Positions 61,801 to 64,000 of a stretch of 64,000 bases of DNA are shown piece by piece; positions within the stretch are counted from its first letter, which is position 1; the number at the start of each line of letters is the position of its first letter. The stretch comes from Ampullaceana balthica (lineage: Eukaryota; Mollusca; Gastropoda; Lymnaeidae): assembly GCA_944989445.1 (NCBI GenBank), contig CALYLW010000057.1:2395984-2459983 (forward strand), in the 5' to 3' direction. The notes below the pieces were generated by a model, which did no database searches, had not been told where the DNA came from, and saw nothing but the letters and a program-made list of their open reading frames with translations. Position numbers and translations under genes: made by a program.

Positions 61801-62256
61801 ATACTGTATAATCCTGTATTTCGAAGTCTGACTAAAGCCACTAAAGGGGTGGGTGGTGAGAAAACTACATGTTGACAAAGGGTTTGGGGTGAAGAGTAAA
61901 CACAAAGTATACACAAAAAAAGTATATACAACGTATACACAAAGCTGCTGTTAAGTTTTATAATCAACCTCTCATTTGGTATCTTCTTAAAATTTTAATG
62001 AATTTTTTTGGTGTTAGATTTAATTATTTAAAAAAACACTTTCAAAATGGCTGATGAGGATATACATTTTAAATACTTTGTTAATTATTGATAAATTAAT
62101 ACGTTTTCTTAAAAGCAGCATTATGTTTTTACTTTACATTTTTATTTGGTTACCTTTTTTAAATAATTATTGGATATTGTGTCAGTTACCATAACTGTGA
62201 TTGCGTATATGACCATTTTCTTTTCCAGTATGATCTACGTGCTTGTGTCCTCTTGA
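52825..62256 (+). CDS. CNIH1: Cornichon family AMPA receptor auxiliary / cargo receptor protein, CNIH1 type, complete in 5 exons
   Basis: Coding exons are 52825-52905, 56325-56393, 57369-57481, 61243-61386 and 62229-62256. Introns are 3419, 975, 3761 and 842 bp, all GT-AG (four donors GTAAGT, GTAAGT, GTAAGT, GTGAGC). The joined frame is 435 nt, 144 residues plus TGA, the usual CNIH1 length. The start [12 protein letters not shown], the loop [16 protein letters not shown], the block [12 protein letters not shown] and the end MIYVLVSS are cornichon hallmarks. Three hydrophobic segments lie at about residues 7-30, 57-84 and 121-143. The start ATG has A at -3 and G at +4. Cornichons are ER/early-secretory membrane proteins that act as COPII cargo receptors for growth-factor precursors and receptors; that role is family knowledge. 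The insert that distinguishes vertebrate CNIH2/3 in the first loop is absent, which favours CNIH1. No frameshift or internal stop is seen. The promoter and any non-coding first exon are not identified. Confidence 0.96.
53162..53822. mobile_element. Fold-back element with about 175-bp inverted arms, in cornichon intron 1
   Basis: Arms 53162-53336 and 53646-53822 are inverted copies, starting GGTAATCCTGCAGATTTTAC and sharing agctattacagcg and agagccgaaaaaat. CATATTT is duplicated directly at both borders (53155-53161, 53823-53829). No coding region is seen between the arms. Confidence 0.8.
53823..56033. other. Rest of cornichon intron 1
   Basis: The sequence 54500-55420 may be an old element: ctattcggaccatgatggcg on the left weakly mirrors ggtcagaataacaatag on the right. 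I could not fix its borders. Confidence 0.3.
56034..56096 (+). mobile_element. Solo 3' tail of the SINE/LINE family
   Basis: The stretch tacgcaataatcatctgtat, then gtagaaggagcgtctgtaat and a GATAA tail match the shared 3' end of the SINE at 46602 and the LINE at 8820. Neither a SINE head nor LINE coding lies upstream. It sits in cornichon intron 1. Confidence 0.6.
56644..56840. mobile_element. hAT MITE, CAGGGGTCTCCAAACTACGG family, in cornichon intron 2
   Basis: The left end matches the 45042 copy over its first 25 bases; the right end (agagatccctg) is diverged. Flanks CCTTAGAC and CCTTAGAA are a 7/8 target duplication. It lies within the intron between exons 2 and 3. Confidence 0.8.
57927..59401. 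mobile_element. Probable pogo/Tigger-like element, in cornichon intron 3
   Basis: The right end ACTTAATCGGGCCCCACTG followed by TA, and the left end TA-CAGTTACTTAACTCGAGCC, resemble the CAGT...ACTG termini with TA duplications of pogo-type elements. Internal pieces such as taactcgccagc and taagtcgacg also mirror. The arms are decayed and no transposase is readable. Confidence 0.45.
59760..60491. mobile_element. TIR element with ACCGATAT ends, in cornichon intron 3
   Basis: Ends are TAGGGGTCTACCGATAT and ATATCGGTAGATCCCTA. Flanks CATATGGG and CATTTTGG match 6/8. Subterminal gccgatatt motifs occur at both ends. It is probably hAT-type by terminus style and 8-bp flank. Confidence 0.65.
60934..61135. 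mobile_element. hAT-type MITE with CAGTACTTTTTT/CAGTGCTTTTTT ends, in cornichon intron 3
   Basis: Ends are CAGTACTTTTTTGTC and GACGAAAAAAGCACTG, with subterminal accggtac/gtaccgg motifs. Flanks TTTGTAAC and GTTGTAAC match 7/8. It ends 107 bp before exon 4. The frame 60794-61006 that overlaps it is not a gene. Confidence 0.78.
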
Positions 62257-63463
62257 ACTGCCTCATATCTAATGTTCACAAGTCAAGACATCGTGTGTGC
62301 TGAATTGCATGAAACTTTTTAATTTTAAACTGGTTTTGATTAGATTTAAGTTATTAAAAAAAATATGTTTCTAAATAAGTTATTTGCACTTTAAACCAGT
62401 CAGTAGTTGCTACACCTGAATTCTTTTGTTGTTTTTTTTGTTGAAATAGTCATTAATTTGTGTGTGCCTGACTTAAAAGTTAAATCAAATCTATGAAGGC
62501 CCCTAGTGTGTATAAGAAGGGCTGAATTTTACTTCATAGTATAAACTAAATTTGTTTTGTACTTGCTCAGTTCCTATGTTATTAAACACACATCCTTTAT
62601 TTTTACCAATTGCAATGACCTGCAATATTATCTTATTACTTATTGGTAGTGATACAAGTGTTGGCTGGTGGTTTTTTAAAAAGAAAAATTGTTGAATGAT
62701 CGGAAAATGTTTAATTTTTTTTATGGTTTTGTATACATATTTTTTTATAAACTTTTTAAATGTAAATTATAAATTGAATCATATATGCTCATTTGCCTTT
62801 TTTAATTTAATCATCTATTTCTAGCCAAAACTCGATTTAGAGGAGTATCAGATGTTTTTGTTTGAAATTTTACAACTTTGAAAAGAAATCGTTTGAAAGT
62901 TTTTTTATTTTCTGTGGCGTTTGAGGAATTATTTTAGTTATAAACATTTTTTTTTAATTTAAGAACAAAGTATATATATTTTTTTTTCTTCTTCAATCAG
63001 AAGTTTCGTTTATCGTTGTGCCAAATGTATGATCACATTTTTCCCTTTTGAAGTATTACTAGTATCTTCACTGACTGAATTTAGTTTTCATAAAAAAATA
63101 TGTGCAAGTGAATTTTGTGTGTGTCTATTCAGAGAAGTTTTTGAAATGAATCTTATTTTTGTTTAAACTTTCATTTATATAACAGTACAGTTCTCATCTT
63201 ACTAGTAAATGAGTAGTTGGCTAGTAATTAATCAGTCTTTATCTATAAAGTACTTTCATTGCACACAAGATGATTACTTGTTTCAAAATACCTTTAACTG
63301 AGAGATCATAAACTAATGAGGAAAGTAAATGAACTAATGAACTGAACACCACCAATACATGGATATTGGATAGTAATAAATTTTAATGAATTAAATCAGT
63401 AGATCTACAGGGTAGACCGGTAATTTTAACAGTCCCTTTAAAAATAAAAAAATTATAAATAAA
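62257..63463 (+). other. Probable 3' untranslated region of the cornichon gene
   Basis: This AT-rich stretch follows the TGA stop. Candidate polyadenylation signals are AATAAA at 63375-63380, 63443-63448 and 63458-63463, and weaker ATTAAA at 62352-62357 and 62581-62586. The true end is not known without transcripts; no other gene is visible before the window end. Confidence 0.5.
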
Positions 63464-64000
63464 GGAGGTATTCACTTAATGTTCGAGTCATTCAGGAATT
63501 AATTTTAGCTGTAATTACTGTAATAATTTTCCCAGGCACAAAGAAGAAGCTTTTAACCAGGGTATCCAGAAAGACCCAGACCATGGAAATTTCAGTGCTT
63601 GCAGAGTTAAAGTGGGTACCAGGGTATTTGAATAACACGTGATAATTAAAAAATTATTTTTTGTGACTCAGAGGCTTAGAGTTTTTTAACCTTTCATACA
63701 AGTTAAAATAATACTACCTGAGCTTGACATAATACTGTCTGATATCGACTACAAAATGGCATCTCCGAAATAATAATTTTAAAGTTAAAAATTTTCAGGA
63801 ATTATTCAAATGCAAAATATGAGGTTATATCATGATCAGATTTGACAATAACATTGCGGTTTAAAGAAACATTACTGTATTTAAGATCCTCACTTTTGTT
63901 TCAGGCTGCATAATAAAATTAAACTTAGTTGAACAATGTATGATTTTTTTTTCCCCCAAGGATTTTAGTTTACAGTTTGTAATACAAGTTAAAACATGTC

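Overview
This window is animal nuclear DNA, most likely from a mollusc and plausibly a gastropod. It is AT-rich and gene-poor, has introns with GT-AG borders, and is crowded with minisatellites and non-autonomous DNA transposons. The mollusc assignment is inference: it rests on the tRNA-derived SINE with a GATAA tail and the general repeat style, not on a diagnostic gene. I see no prokaryotic genes, operons, CRISPR arrays or complete viral genomes.

One complete host protein-coding gene can be supported. It is a five-exon cornichon gene (CNIH1 type, 144 residues) on the plus strand, coding from 52825 to 62256. All four introns have clean GT-AG borders, and a 3' untranslated region probably runs to about 63.4 kb. 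Its upstream region and introns hold several short transposons: two nested hAT-type MITEs just upstream of the start codon, a fold-back element in intron 1, a hAT MITE in intron 2, and pogo-like and hAT-like elements in intron 3.

The other 52 kb is repeats. Recognisable protein remnants are a broken hAT transposase inside a terminally bounded element (5124-7926), a second hAT remnant (41498-42886), 3' ends of a LINE (about 4480-4780, 8820-9290, 51318-51640) and an RNase H/zinc-knuckle fragment of another LINE (34191-34829). Several elements have the termini expected of Helitrons (5' TC, 3' hairpin then CTAG, inserted between A and T). One Helitron-like family carries a tRNA-Val-like segment, and another forms a head-to-tail pair with a hAT element inserted at the junction. 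hAT-type MITEs are the commonest class; many keep 8-bp target duplications that can be read directly.

Tandem repeats cover a large share of the window. There is a 3-kb array of 15-bp units (23.2-26.2 kb), a 550-bp array of 30-bp units (31.65-32.2 kb), a 7.7-kb array of 24/49-bp units (32.25-39.99 kb) and at least nine shorter minisatellites, plus CA, CT and CAA microsatellites. Because many unit lengths are multiples of three, these arrays produce long open frames on both strands that I do not regard as genes.
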